Shown one piece after another: positions 12,817 to 23,090 of a stretch of 64,000 nt of DNA. A program made the translations under genes and the position numbers. Each line of letters opens with the position of its first letter. The stretch's first letter is position 1. The DNA comes from Siderastrea siderea. Taxonomy: Eukaryota > Cnidaria > Anthozoa > Scleractinia > Rhizangiidae. The stretch lies in assembly GCA_964030785.1 (NCBI GenBank), contig OZ034969.1, forward strand, positions 31,249,601-31,313,600, in the 5' to 3' direction. A model generated the notes under the pieces. The model made no database searches and had not been told where the DNA came from. It worked only from the letters and a program-made list of their open reading frames with translations.

Positions 12817-12985
12817 ACTCCATTTAGGAAATTGGACGCACTATCTAGCATCCTACCAGAACCCTTAGGAGGTTCTCTTTTTTTCGCAGTTTTCCGAAAG
12901 GCACCAGCCGAGGATGTCACAGCGAAACTGATCGTAATCAACTTTTTGCACATTGGTCCATTGAGGCTGTTTCCTGATTCTAGAG

Positions 12986-13264
12986 ATGTTGTGGTTGTTA
13001 TGGATGCTTCCGGATCCATTGGAGAGTGGCATTTTGAGAGGGGAAAAGAGGCACTAAAAAACATGATGGAATTAGAGGCCGAAAGTAAAAATGACACGAA
13101 GTATGCTGCAGTTACCTTTTCTAACAACGCCAGCATCAAGTTCCAGTTTTTGCCATGCGCTGAGTCAGCAAACAAGATAATGGAGATTCCTTACGAAAAA
13201 GATGGACTTACCAACACTCAAGCTAGATTGGCAGAGGCTAAAAAACTCTTAGACGAATCTTCAG
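12986..13264 (+). CDS. vWA-domain protein, exon 2: N-terminal half of the vWA fold
   Basis: Taking the acceptor AG at 12984-12985, the final G of exon 1 completes the Asp codon of DVVVVMDASGSIG. This contains the vWA metal-ion-dependent adhesion site (MIDAS) core DxSxS (DASGS). The exon goes on to YAAVTFSNNA, the usual central strand, and DGLTNTQARL, whose Thr fits the third MIDAS ligand position. It ends ..DESSG with donor GTAAAT at 13265, phase 1. No stop or frame break is seen. Some open frame continues upstream of the acceptor, so an alternative start inside the intron cannot be excluded. Confidence 0.8.
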
Positions 13265-13554
13265 GTAAATGTCCATATCGTAATGAAGCTAGCGTTAAGA
13301 ACGCTGAGATAAAGGGTGAAAGTCAGAGGAAAAAAGGGTCAAAGGACGAAAAATAGTAAGTGAGAAAGGAGTAATTGAAAGAGCCACATCTAGTCACCCT
13401 TTCCTCTTTTCCCATTAAAATGTAGGGCGGAGGTGGGGAGGGCAATTTTTTTGAAGTCTTTATTCATATTTCAGATACATGAATGAAATCATATAAATAA
13501 GGAAGGAGGTGCAAGAAGTTATAATCTGAGCGAATGTTAAAACTTTTTCCAAAG

Positions 13555-13850
13555 GTCGTCGTGTTAACGCAAAGAAGGTGGTGTTCCTTGTCACCGATGG
13601 CCAATCAAATGTTGAGCCAGACCAGACCATTCCCCAGGCAAAAGCCTTGAAAAAGAGTGGAGTGAAGATCTATGTGGTTGCTGTTGGAGGAGACACGCTC
13701 GACGGACTTGACGAGATGGTGAAAATCGCCTCCGATCCAAAGGAGAAGTTCCTGTTCAGAGTCGAAAGTTTTGCTGGATTTCTGAGTATTGTTCAGTTGG
13801 CTATAACGCAGGTCTCTCCGGGAAAATATATTGTTAAGAAGGGACAGTGA
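13555..13850 (+). CDS. vWA-domain protein, exon 3: C-terminal half of vWA and stop
   Basis: The acceptor CCAAAG ends at 13554, and phase 1 is kept from the previous exon (Gly codon split G|GT). The sequence VVFLVTDGQSN gives the last MIDAS Asp in the usual FLVTDG context. A strand GVKIYVVAVGG and helices ending FAGFLSIVQLAITQV then complete a vWA domain of roughly 190 residues. After it only SPGKYIVKKGQ remains before TGA at 13848-13850. vWA domains bind protein ligands through a divalent metal. No signal peptide is visible at the proposed start, so intracellular or membrane-associated use is as likely as secretion. Confidence 0.8.
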
Positions 13851-14774
13851 TCTTCTCTTGGTTGCTAACTTAGGCCTCGTCCACACTTATACGATTTCAC
13901 TCATTTTTAATTAAAAACATAGATTTTATAAAATGCTCAGCCTTCTATCCATTTTTTTCATTTCATTCCTTTAAATCTATTTAAACACGGCTAAAAGCAT
14001 CAGGACTTAAATTTGCAAATGAAACTAAATCAAAAAACAAATTGGAGTACTCTAATATATAGTATTGATCGTCTTTGCTAAACTAAGAGTATAAATTCTA
14101 ACTAAAAAAATTAACTACTAGAATTACTCGTTAATTAATTAATAACAATAATATGTACAAGAGGATGCCTGGTTTCCATGAATGCTGTGTATGGACTGTA
14201 ATTAACCATAATTATCAAAGAAACCGCTGCAGCCGGATTTGAAGCTAGGGATCTTATGAAACCACTACGGCGACGGCAAAAAGAGCGTCGCTAAATAAAG
14301 GAAAGCAATGGCTCTGCTCGAGCCTTATACATTTTGGTACATTTTTTGCCGTCTTTTGCAAAACAACCAAATTATTTAGAACGAGGACACAAGACGGTAA
14401 ATTCTCATTTCTCTTTCTGAACTTCAACGAATTCAACTCCTGGATAGTTCGGCTGCGACTCCTGGATAGTTCAGCCACATTAAAAACATGACGAAAGTTG
14501 TCCAGACACTCGTCAAGTGCAGTATTTGAAGTTTGTTCCAATAAAAATTACCGCAAACCACGGCTCTTGGCCACTTGAGTCACGTTTCAACTGTCATGAG
14601 GAAAATAAATTTTTGGCTCAAGCCTACGTAGCTAAACTGTGTAACACCAACCAACATTTTCCGATTTTATTTTCCCTTGCGTCTCATTGGCTCAAAATCC
14701 AATGGCATATTATGAAAATCATTTAAAGTTTGCTGAGTCGCTAATGTAAAATCCGAGGAGTTCTATTTCGTTTC

Positions 14775-14788
14775 ACATATAGTATGTG
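14775..14788. repeat. 14-bp direct repeat flanking the SINE palindrome (left)
   Basis: ACATATAGTATGTG occurs here and again at 15202-15215, on both sides of the SINE pair. It fits a target-site duplication, though it may also be part of the SINE tail. Confidence 0.55.
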
Positions 14789-14990
14789 AAATTATGAATA
14801 TATGATATTCATATATTTGAACTGCGGAATGAAGAAATAAATGTAAAGAAGATCCTCGCAGTTATTAACGCAACTTATGCAGTTGCGAAAAGAAAGCCTG
14901 AAAAAATCAGGCTTGCTGGGACTCGAACCCTGACCTCTGCGATACCGGTGCAGCGCTCTAACCAATTGAGCTAACAAGCCAACTGGGAGC
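14789..14990 (-). mobile_element. tRNA-derived SINE, minus-strand copy
   Basis: On the minus strand the tRNA-like head is at 14910-14980. It contains an A-box-like TAGCTCAATTGG and a B box GGTTCGAGTCC. The seven-base acceptor halves GGCTTGT and GCAAGCC pair, with one wobble. The anticodon arm has an A-C mismatch and lacks the invariant T before the anticodon, so I call it a SINE head rather than a working tRNA. The body GCCTGATTTTTTCAGGC and a tail to about 14789 follow. Confidence 0.75.
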
Positions 14991-15202
14991 TGGTCATTAA
15001 ATTGGTTCGTAATATACCCTGGGTATATTACGAACCAATTTAATGACCAGCTCCCAGTTGGCTTGTTAGCTCAATTGGTTAGAGCGCTGCACCGGTATCG
15101 CAGAGGTCAGGGTTCGAGTCCCAGCAAGCCTGATTTTTTCAGGCTTTCTTTTCGCAACTGCATAAGTTGCGTTAATAACTGCGAGGATCTTCTTTACATT
15201 TA
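14838..15202. repeat. 365-bp perfect palindrome (two SINEs head to head)
   Basis: Sequence read outward from base 15020 is complementary in both directions to 14838 and 15202, with no mismatch seen by eye. The centre is AATATACCC T GGGTATATT. Both arms carry the same tRNA-derived SINE in opposite orientation. Confidence 0.9.
15060..15202 (+). mobile_element. tRNA-derived SINE, plus-strand copy
   Basis: Mirror of the minus-strand copy. The tRNA-like region is 15060-15130, with the B box GGTTCGAGTCC near 15111-15121. The tail is shorter than that of the minus-strand copy, stopping at TTTACATTTA. Confidence 0.75.
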
Positions 15203-15215
15203 CATATAGTATGTG
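15202..15215. repeat. 14-bp direct repeat flanking the SINE palindrome (right)
   Basis: Second copy of ACATATAGTATGTG, in the same orientation as 14775-14788. Confidence 0.55.
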
Positions 15216-15277
15216 TAAGCCAGACGCTTGCTTCTCCCCTGGAAACGCATACTGTAAACAGATTTTTTTAAGCTTGA

Positions 15278-15538
15278 TGTTTTTTTGATTTTATATTCAA
15301 TGGCTTATTTTATAGCATCGAGACTCGCAAGCAGTACTTATCGGACGATTCCACATCCTTCCATGTTCTCGACATCTTTCTAAGCCATGGGTGCCTTAAT
15401 ATCGATGTCAAAAACGTTGATAACTATCGGCAAATGTTGTACTCGTCACGGATTAATGTGATTGAGTCATATGTCCGGTGGGGTGTTACAGATAGTGTAC
15501 GTTTAGGACTCAATATCTCACCCGTCTCCTCCGCCTAG
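15278..15538 (+). CDS. Orphan open reading frame, possible terminal exon
   Basis: An 86-codon frame without a usable N-terminal ATG ends at TAG 15536-15538. A plausible acceptor (ATTTTATAG, ending 15315) would start an exon with SIETRKQYLSDDSTSF and run through FLSHGCLNIDVKNVDNY and YVRWGVTDSVRLGLN. The composition looks protein-like rather than random, but I recognise no family. It lies inside the putative transposon remnant, so it may be a captured or transposon-derived exon. Confidence 0.3.
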   Translation, partial: CFFDFIFNGLFYSIETRKQYLSDDSTSFHVLDIFLSHGCLNIDVKNVDNYRQMLYSSRINVIESYVRWGVTDSVRLGLNISPVSSA

Positions 15539-15691
15539 TAAGTTTAAACTTGTCAACGGGCAATATTTTGCCTGGGACATAATCTGGTGGCCTTACTTGA
15601 AACCCTCTACTCCCATAACTGCATTAGTACTCCGTTCTTCGAACTCCTAAATGAAAACGAATGAAAACGCATGATTGTGGACGGGGCCTTA

Positions 15692-18600
15692 TAGTTAGAG
15701 TAGCTTTGCCTTTATTTTGTGTGTTTTATTTTTTGAGTGGAAGACATTACAGACACGCCCTTCAGTCTACTGTGTGGTCTGTATTCACCATGTAGCGACT
15801 AACTTGTAGATTCTAGCTAAAAGATTGTAGAGCTTCAGGGAGGTGAGTTTGGCATTCGAATTGGGCGCAGTTATATATCATTCGCTTTTGTGTTCTCAAT
15901 ATAAAAACTGCGTGCTTCTTTTTCCAGGGTATTTCTTGAAAGAGGGCACCTTCAATCGAGAGATAGGTGACATAAGTGTAAGACACATCATATCTGGGTG
16001 TTATGCTTACAGTCACCGAAGAAGTGCTTCACTTTACAACTACCTTGGATTTGAGTTGTTCCTTTAACAAGTGTGTGGATGAAATCCTCAAGTGTGACCA
16101 TTGAACATCATTGTATTGGAGTGTTGTCTGTTCTTTTTTAATATTTTGAGAAAATAAGTTCAAAGTTAAGTGGTAATGTCTGTAAAAGCGGTCCACTGCA
16201 TTTCGGGGGAAACAAATTTCTCTCAGTAAACTATTGTGGGTGATAGTAAAAGTGACCACTCAAATGTTTTGGAATTTTTTTCGTTAGAGGTCACAATTTT
16301 ACTTCGCTTCTCAAACTTAGTCAGTTTTAAGAAACCTTTGAAACTTGTTTCGATTGTTGATTTAAAAAGGAAACATGTGCCATTCAAAATTTTGTAGGTG
16401 CTTTACGTTTTAAAACTTGAGGTTTAACTCAGCTTTAACAGGACACTGTAACGTACATTTAAAAAGATAATTCGAGGCCTTTGTAATTCAACTGTGTTAA
16501 TAGAATCTTTGACAAATTTGATTACTTTTTATTTGTCAACTTTCAACTGAAAGATAAACAATGATAAGAAGACACCATTTCCTTCCCTCCTCTGTTTTGT
16601 GAGTGAGGATAGAGGATGTTTTGATTTGTGCACGTAAACATTTAATGGCATGCATGACGTACTGAACAAGGCTAGGCCTTTAGTAACTTATCAATTTATT
16701 TGATTATACTTCCTGACTTGTCCTTGACAACTTCATTTATAAATGTATAGTGCATGCATCAGCAATATTGTACCTCACAATCGAAATATATCTCGCCTGA
16801 GTTGCACGAGAGGAGTTTGAGCCCTGACAGGGGTAGTTATTTTGGCCTTACCATTATAGGAACAGAGTCCTGGTAGTTGCACATGCACCACCCTTTGAAT
16901 TTGGTTAAGAAATTAAAAAAAGCGAGAGATTCTCATGAACAGATAGATGATATATATCACGATAAAATTTTTGTAAAGTTGCAGTTTATTGCAGACGTCA
17001 GATGAGGTTCGGCGCGTGCGCATTACCGGGACAATGTTCCTTAATCTGACGAAATTTTTAAACGTCACTGTGACATGAGTAAGGTAAGACAAGGTAATTG
17101 CCTTGAAATGCACAAATATGCAGTTAAACGCAATTCGTTTACTTTAAGAGTCAGAGAACGGGAGGCGAAAAGGAAGAAGGAGGAATGAGAAACGATGTTT
17201 TTGATGGGAAATCTTTAAAATCAGAAGTCTTTTCAACAGGCTAAATATGTATATGAATGACAAAACATGGGCAATAAATTCCGACTAATAAGTTAAGTTA
17301 ATCAAATAGAGGAAATAAAGAATCCGTTGAAAATTCAGTCAAAGGCAGTGTCATTTACTGGGCCGTTCCTTATTCTCCGTATCCTCTTTTATTTCCGATG
17401 AGCAAAGAAATCTTTGACTTAACGGCCAATTTTACCTTTTTGGTAAGTTTCACCGCTAATAGCTTTTCTTTTTTCTCAGTTATTTATTTTTTCGTAAGAA
17501 AAATTAAAATGAACATTTTTCTTTCTGTTAAGAATAAAGACGTCTCTCTCGGTTAAGGACGATCGTGCCAAAAATCTTCCCACGTTCAGATTTTCTCAAA
17601 ACTTTTGAAAGGTAACTACCAACCAGTAAAGCAAAAAAAAATGAGGGGGGGGGGGGGGTCACCGTGCTCGTTTCGGAGAAAAAGTGTATTGTGAACGTAG
17701 TGTTTTCAGAACCTTTGTAATGTAAGGCGAAAATTGCGATGCTTCATTGCTACCAGCAAATAAAATAAGTTTAGTAGGAGAACTCTAGATAACGCTGACT
17801 TATAAATAATCGAACCCAACTGTTTCCCCGTCTCCTAGGTATGGCAAGCGTGTTTTCTTCCCCTTCTTCCAAAAAAAAGCGCCTCTTGAAGAAGTTACAG
17901 TGGGTTTGCTAACGTCAGATTATGAGCACTCATTTTGCCTCGTGCACCGTGCTCTTTCCCACTTTTTACGCTCCGTGCACGCTCTTTTACGCTGATGTCT
18001 CCCTAGAGGAAAAGCTTGTGGAGCTGTGGAGAAGGCAGACACTCATACAGTGCTCAACAATCTTACTGATCACGTTCACGTGTATTGAATTTAATTCTGT
18101 GGCTAAGTTAGTCATGGTATGAAAGAATTTTGAGCGACCCGCTCTGGACTTGTGAAATAAAAGCCAGCGACGACAGGGTACTTTCGCCTAGTTTTCAGAA
18201 GGATCAAACGTGTGCTAAGATATGTATCAATAATTTTTAGAAACCTCCTCAGACTTTTCAGACTGAACACTCGACAAAATTTGAGGGAAAACTTTTTCCG
18301 ATCCGAAATGCCGTGGACTGCTTCTACAGACATATCTACTGAATTCATTAACTTTTTTAGATCGAGGCTACGTTTACACTAAAAAAAATCTTGACAAATC
18401 CTGTCACTTTTGGCACCGGATATAATTCGTTTTTGCATTCACACAAAAACGGACAAATCCACCTCAATCCGCGGAATACTTTGAATGCGATATTTTAAGT
18501 TAAATGAACACCTATCATTCCGGAATCTTTTATTGTGTAAACCGGTTTTTCAGTTAATCCGTATACTTTATACGGCTTTTACCTCTTTATGTCTTCAAAG

Positions 18601-19325
18601 ATTGAACTTTCTTGGCAGATTTTGTCGAGATAAGAACTGTTAGTAACATAGAAACTGACTTCATCCACATTTAGTGCACTACTTAGGGAATTCGCCGGCT
18701 GATTGACGAACATAAGACTCCTGTCGTCCTTTTAAGTCTAATTCCAATCTATTGTTCTTATATATTCTCAGTGGAAGAAATACGAGAGGATTACTCCAGA
18801 AGAGACGTTCCGTACTACTTACCCTAACTTACATTTTCTGTTAAAATCTGAACGATCTTTTCCATATTTTACTGAGTGTATGACCTTTATTAGTAAATAC
18901 AAAACCGGTGGACAGTGTGTTTCGCGCGCCCTGATTGGCTACACAGACTCGGGCTAGTAACTGCTATTCACCTCCCGGCATTGTTCTGGATTTCGCGCGA
19001 GTTTTTCCTCCGCGTTTGTCAGAAAAATAGAAACTGTTTGGTGCTGGCTATCCACTGGGTTGACCTGGTTTGATATATACTAAAACAGTTATTTACTTCA
19101 GTGTCACTGAAGAGTGGTGGATATTTGCCGAGCCGCGATAATTGTTAAAGTAAACACTTCACTCAAGAAGTGATGAACCCGGAAACAGTTTACGAATCCA
19201 GATCGCTTTTCCTCTTGCGTAAACTTAGCTCAAATATCCATTCAGAATTCGAGCATAGCTCTAGGAAACTAACCTATGAAAGTTCACTTGTCTTTTTTTT
19301 TCTCTCTCGTATGTCCTATCTTCAG
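15692..19325. other. Non-coding stretch before the kinesin exons
   Basis: No gene was recognised. A G13 run lies near 17645. Possible transposon-end sequence (GAGGCTACGTTTACACTA) is near 18363. Earlier kinesin exons were looked for but not found. Confidence 0.4.
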
Positions 19326-19490
19326 TCCAATATCAAATCTTTGAAAGCCAACATAACCGAAAGTAAAAGGAAAGAACAGAAACTGGGGCTGACGGTAAAC
19401 AGGACACTGCAAGAGGCTGTTAACAACAACAACTCCCTTGAATCTTCGCTTCGTAAGAAAGAAAACCACATAAAGGACTAAAAATCCCAG
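19326..19490 (+). CDS. KIFC3-like kinesin, coiled-coil exon with in-frame stop
   Basis: The exon is bounded by TTTCTC..TATCTTCAG and a donor GTTTGT at 19491, and opens in phase 0 with SNIKSLKANITESKRKEQK. It continues as a charged heptad-like helix (EAVNNNNSLESSLRKKEN). Codon 52 is TAA (19479-19481) within HIKD*KSQ, where a Leu codon would keep the frame. This fits the N-terminal coiled coil of a C-terminal-motor kinesin and is compatible in phase with the next exons. The stop, three codons before the donor, means it cannot be joined to the motor as read here. This may be a disabling mutation, an allele or an error. Confidence 0.55.
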
Positions 19491-19909
19491 GTTTGTTCCT
19501 ACCTTACTTTTGCACTTTAAAAAGCTGAGACGTATAGCTGTTTGCATTTGAAAACGGAGTTTTCTAAGAACGCGTTTTAAATAACACTTCGTCCAGACGC
19601 TTTCGTTTTTTAATCGTTTTTGCTATCCACACAGCAAAAACGTAAACCGCTGTCCCTTTCCTTTCATATTTTCCTTTCTCAAAATAGTCCCAAACAACGC
19701 GTCGCCAGATTGGCTTGTCAATCGATGGTCCCGTTGCCTGGACTCACTTAGCCTGACCCTACCCAAGGGGTGAAGCCCTGGATGAGGTTTAGGTTGCGTC
19801 CAGGATTTGCGGCTTTCGCACGGTCATAGTGCACCAATAAAAAACCCACAAATTTCCAGGAGAGTTTATGCAACTCGATTGCGACTCCTAGGTCCCTCTT
19901 CTAATTAAA

Positions 19910-20056
19910 CAATAGAGTTCTTCTGTCGAAGGCACTATCGTGTGATAGGTTGCCCGAGGAAATTTGATGTTCACAACAAATATTATATGAAGTTTGAACA
20001 TCAAATTTCCGAGGGAACCTATCACACATGCAGCCTGAGACAGAAGGACTCTATTG
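19910..20056. mobile_element. 147-bp MITE in kinesin intron
   Basis: CAATAGAGTTCTTCTGTC at the left matches the inverted right end (GACAGAAGGACTCTATTG). The inverted match continues into GTGTGATAGGTTGCCCGAGG and AAATTTGATGTTC around a short loop. A weaker inverted pair (CACAACGCTAAATTTT / AAAATTTAGCGTTGT) follows at 20068-20200. Confidence 0.75.
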
Positions 20057-20395
20057 TTTTCACTGCACAACGCTAAATTTTAAACAAAAACTGCCAAGAA
20101 CGGGCACTATGCGCTGATAGTTGCCCGCTGAGGAGAGACACTATCGGGTGACGTGATCGATTTCGACCAATGGGAGCACGCCAAAATTTAGCGTTGTACT
20201 ATAAAATATATAGCAATCGTTTAAAAGGCATTCGTCATGCAGAGTAGTGACCTAGCTTTATCTGAATCATCTAAAGAGAGTAATTTTCTTTGGAAGTTGA
20301 TGTCAATGTTTGTGAAAAAACCTGACCTTAGGTCATTATAATTACAATCTAGGAGTAACGTTTAGATTTACTACCATGCACTTTTTTGTGTCCAA

Positions 20396-20397
20396 AA

Positions 20398-20428
<31 letters not shown>
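20396..20428. repeat. (AAAAC)n microsatellite
   Basis: An A-run followed by five AAAAC-type units ending in AAAAG, in the kinesin intron. Confidence 0.85.
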
Positions 20429-21862
20429 GTTAACCTACAAGTAAGCTTCTTCGCAAGTTCACAACCTCATTACTACAGCCGCTTGCTACTGAAGACAACG
20501 GCCCATATCTTTCTACGAGATCAACAGTTGATGGAAAATACGTTAGAAGTGTGGGATTGGCTGAGGCAGTACTTCCATATTCAGAAAATCTTCTGAAAAA
20601 TTTAAGATAATGCAACTATAGACAAGGACCTGACAATGTAAACTTCAGAAGCAGGAAATTTGATCCACAACGTTTTTTGTTTGTAGCAAGTCCAAATGTG
20701 TCACTTTTTAAAAACATAATTCCAGCAGTACCGTTGCCCTCTGGGATTAGAGGGGCATTTAATTTTCCCCGTATTGTCCGTCATGGGGATCGGACATTAT
20801 TCTACTGACTCCGGGGTTTTCGAAGGCCTCGAGATTTTGAACTCACAGAATTGCGTCTTTGTTTTGGCGATAAGTTCTTCTGTAATTAATTAAAAGGAGG
20901 ACACAAATGAGATAGCAGATCACAGAAAGGTCACTGGAACAATACGTTGAAACTTGCTCCTGACTGAAAATAAGACTTCTCTGAGCCTTAGTTTGACGGT
21001 ACGACTTTATTTTGCATTTAACGTGCATTTTGCTGCTGGCAATTAGGTTGCCATGTTTTCTTTGCCTTTTATAAACCTTCTAAAATCACGTTTTTGAAAA
21101 TCCGAGAGCTTTCAAATCTTGTAACTGCTTATTCAAACAATCCCCGTAACTATCTTTGAGGTGTTTTCCTAAAGTCGAAAATGTAAGTTACAGGTTTCTA
21201 ATTGGGACATTAGTCGCTTCCCAGGCCCTTTGAGCCACAAACAACCTTAAAGCGACCGTTGCTTACACAGCAAATTCTTATGTCAAACTTGGAAAATATT
21301 ACTGACCAAATATTGTTCCCCTCCCCGACTGGGTGGGAAGAATTGCGCATGCGAATGCCGAAGCTTCCCGACTCACCGAACCTCAGGGTGTAGCCTCTTA
21401 GGCCTAGTTAAAACGTCGACCTTTCCAAGCACCGAACCTAATGCATATGAGTAAAATGAGCTAGGGTGGGGTGAGTCCTGGCAACAGGACTTATTAAACC
21501 ATTTCAAATTCTAGAATGACGATCACCAGATTGCCTATAATTTTTCTACTTATTACGGGACTTTGTTACACCATGATTAAATTTAGAAAGTAAACCGCTT
21601 AGAAGGAAGGAAAATAAGTGACTGACTACTTTTAATTATTCTACATGCTTTCGTGTAGATCTACTACCCAATTAGAATTTGAAGAGAGCTTTCAGAAAAC
21701 CAACTAAACGCCACAAGTGAACTTGAGTTCGTTTCCTTTCCACGAAAGAATGAAAATTCAATCTGAGTTGTTAAATTTGCGACTCGTTCTCATCGCTCCT
21801 CAGTCTACATTTTGGTCATGTTTTGCTTAAGTCTTGAACGCGTTTTATTTTCCTTCAAACAG

Positions 21863-22132
21863 ATCATCAAGTATACTGAAGCAGACACTGAGCAGATGGG
21901 GCAAGAAGACGAAGAACAAAAGAAAGATTTTGAAGACAAAAAACGAAAACCTGCTGTGGAAGACGAAAGAGCCAAAGCCGTGACGCAATCCAAACTGAAA
22001 TACGTCACACAACAGCTTCAACAAATAAACTCCGTCGTTGAAAAACTTAAAAGGGATCAGCAACACCTCAGAATGAGCTGCTTGAAACTCGGAACAGCCA
22101 TCGAATCAGCTATTAGGGAGGCAGCTAAACAG
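21863..22132 (+). CDS. Kinesin coiled-coil exon, duplicate copy 1a
   Basis: The 270-bp exon has acceptor CTTCAAACAG and donor GTAACTG, phase 0 at both ends, no stop. It codes for a lysine/glutamate-rich helix (YTEADTEQMGQEDEEQ) ending CLKLGTAIESAIREAAKQ. It is the counterpart of 24704-24988 but five codons shorter, an in-frame difference. Confidence 0.65.
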
Positions 22133-22304
22133 GTAACTGAAATTCTTTTAGTTTATGATCAGCTACCGAGAGTTTTAAGAGTTTTTTTGCAATTTTAGGG
22201 CGTTAGCTAGTTTAAATTTAAAGATAAAACATATTTCCTGGAAGGACTTTATTTTTGCGATCATGTTTGGCTATTCGGAACCTAATTTTTTATTTTACTC
22301 GCAG

Positions 22305-22535
22305 ATTGTTAAAAAGATCGAAGGACTTGAGGCCAAAAACAAGGAGCTGGTGATGAAGTATAAGAAAGAAATGACGCTCAGAAAAAACCTACAGAATGAA
22401 CTAGTGGAATTGAAGGGAAACAAAGACGATGGAGGTGGAATAGATGCTGATAACATTATAACATTTGATGAGGACAACGATACCATCTTAAAAGTGTACT
22501 CTGAAGGGGAATACAACCCATTTGAGTTCGAAAAG
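22305..22535 (+). CDS. Kinesin neck/motor-start exon, degenerate duplicate copy 1b
   Basis: The 231-bp exon has acceptor TTTTACTCGCAG and donor GTAAAG, phase 0. It codes for IVKKIEGLEAKNKELVMKYK, then a neck helix ending ELVELKGN, then jumps to KDDGGG. Compared with copy 2b it lacks about eleven codons for the first motor strand (IRVYCRVRPV) and ten codons at the 3' end (VFRPESTQEQ). All length differences are multiples of three, so the frame is kept. A motor built with this exon would lack its first beta strand, so I take it as a non-functional or alternatively used duplicate. Confidence 0.6.
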
Positions 22536-23090
22536 GTAAAGAACTAGTACGGTATATTTCACAAGCCAAACTTTCGCAAGGTAGACTAAAGTTTGCAAAC
22601 TCGTGCTAGCAGATACAAGCTGGTATTCCGGCTCGCGGACGTCCGGAAAAAAAAGTTTGGCAACAACTTCAACTGCAATACAGACCACCCTGTTCTGGCC
22701 AGCAGGACTTTGCAAACTTTTGGAGACGCTGTATAGGATACATGCATCAAAGCTGAACATATGTACAGCTTCGGCAGTTGCCCGTTCGCGTCCAAAAATT
22801 GGACTTCTTGCCTTCCCAGAAATTATAGTATATTAATTTTATTACGACGGTATTTTTGGTGAAGGGCAAGAGAGAGGACCAGTTTTTCGACGTTCAACCG
22901 TTGAAGCTGCACTATCACTGAAAAGCCTCTCTGTAGTTTGGCTGAGGGACAGAGGACGTCGGAAATTTTTCATCAGCAATAACTCTCAAACAAGATAGCG
23001 CTCTCAAGGAGGCATGCCGCTTGAACGCCCTGGCCGATCCTAGATCCACAATGTCTAAAGCATACATGGCAGACTACTGAAGACTCGGGT

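Larger units (their letters stand above)
11434..12985 (+). other. Intron 1 of the vWA gene
   Basis: Donor GTAAGT at 11434 and acceptor CTGATTCTAGAG ending at 12985 are in matching phase 1. The intron holds two TIR elements, C-rich runs and no recognisable exon. Confidence 0.5.
13870..15691. mobile_element. Possible DNA-transposon remnant bounded by TAGGCCTCGTCCACA-type ends
   Basis: The left end TAGGCCTCGTCCACA and the right end TGTGGACGGGGCCTTA are inverted near-copies (13870 and 15676-15691). They enclose the SINE palindrome and an orphan reading frame. The inner TIR match is short, so this could be two unrelated copies of the same terminal sequence. Confidence 0.35.
21671..23090. repeat. 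Segmental tandem duplication, copy 1
   Basis: Exons, introns and flanks here match 24459-25995 at an offset of about 2.8-2.9 kb. Matching landmarks are ATTAGAATTTGAAGAGAGCT at the left, both exons, GGTAAAGAACTAGTA after the second exon, and CCGATCCTAGATCCACAATG near the right end. Confidence 0.85.

Noticed and set aside
14910..15130. Two tRNA genes in opposite orientation
   Set aside because: The cloverleaf is imperfect (A-C mismatch in the anticodon stem, no T before the anticodon), and the SINE body GCCTGATTTTTTCAGGC follows both. SINE heads explain them better.
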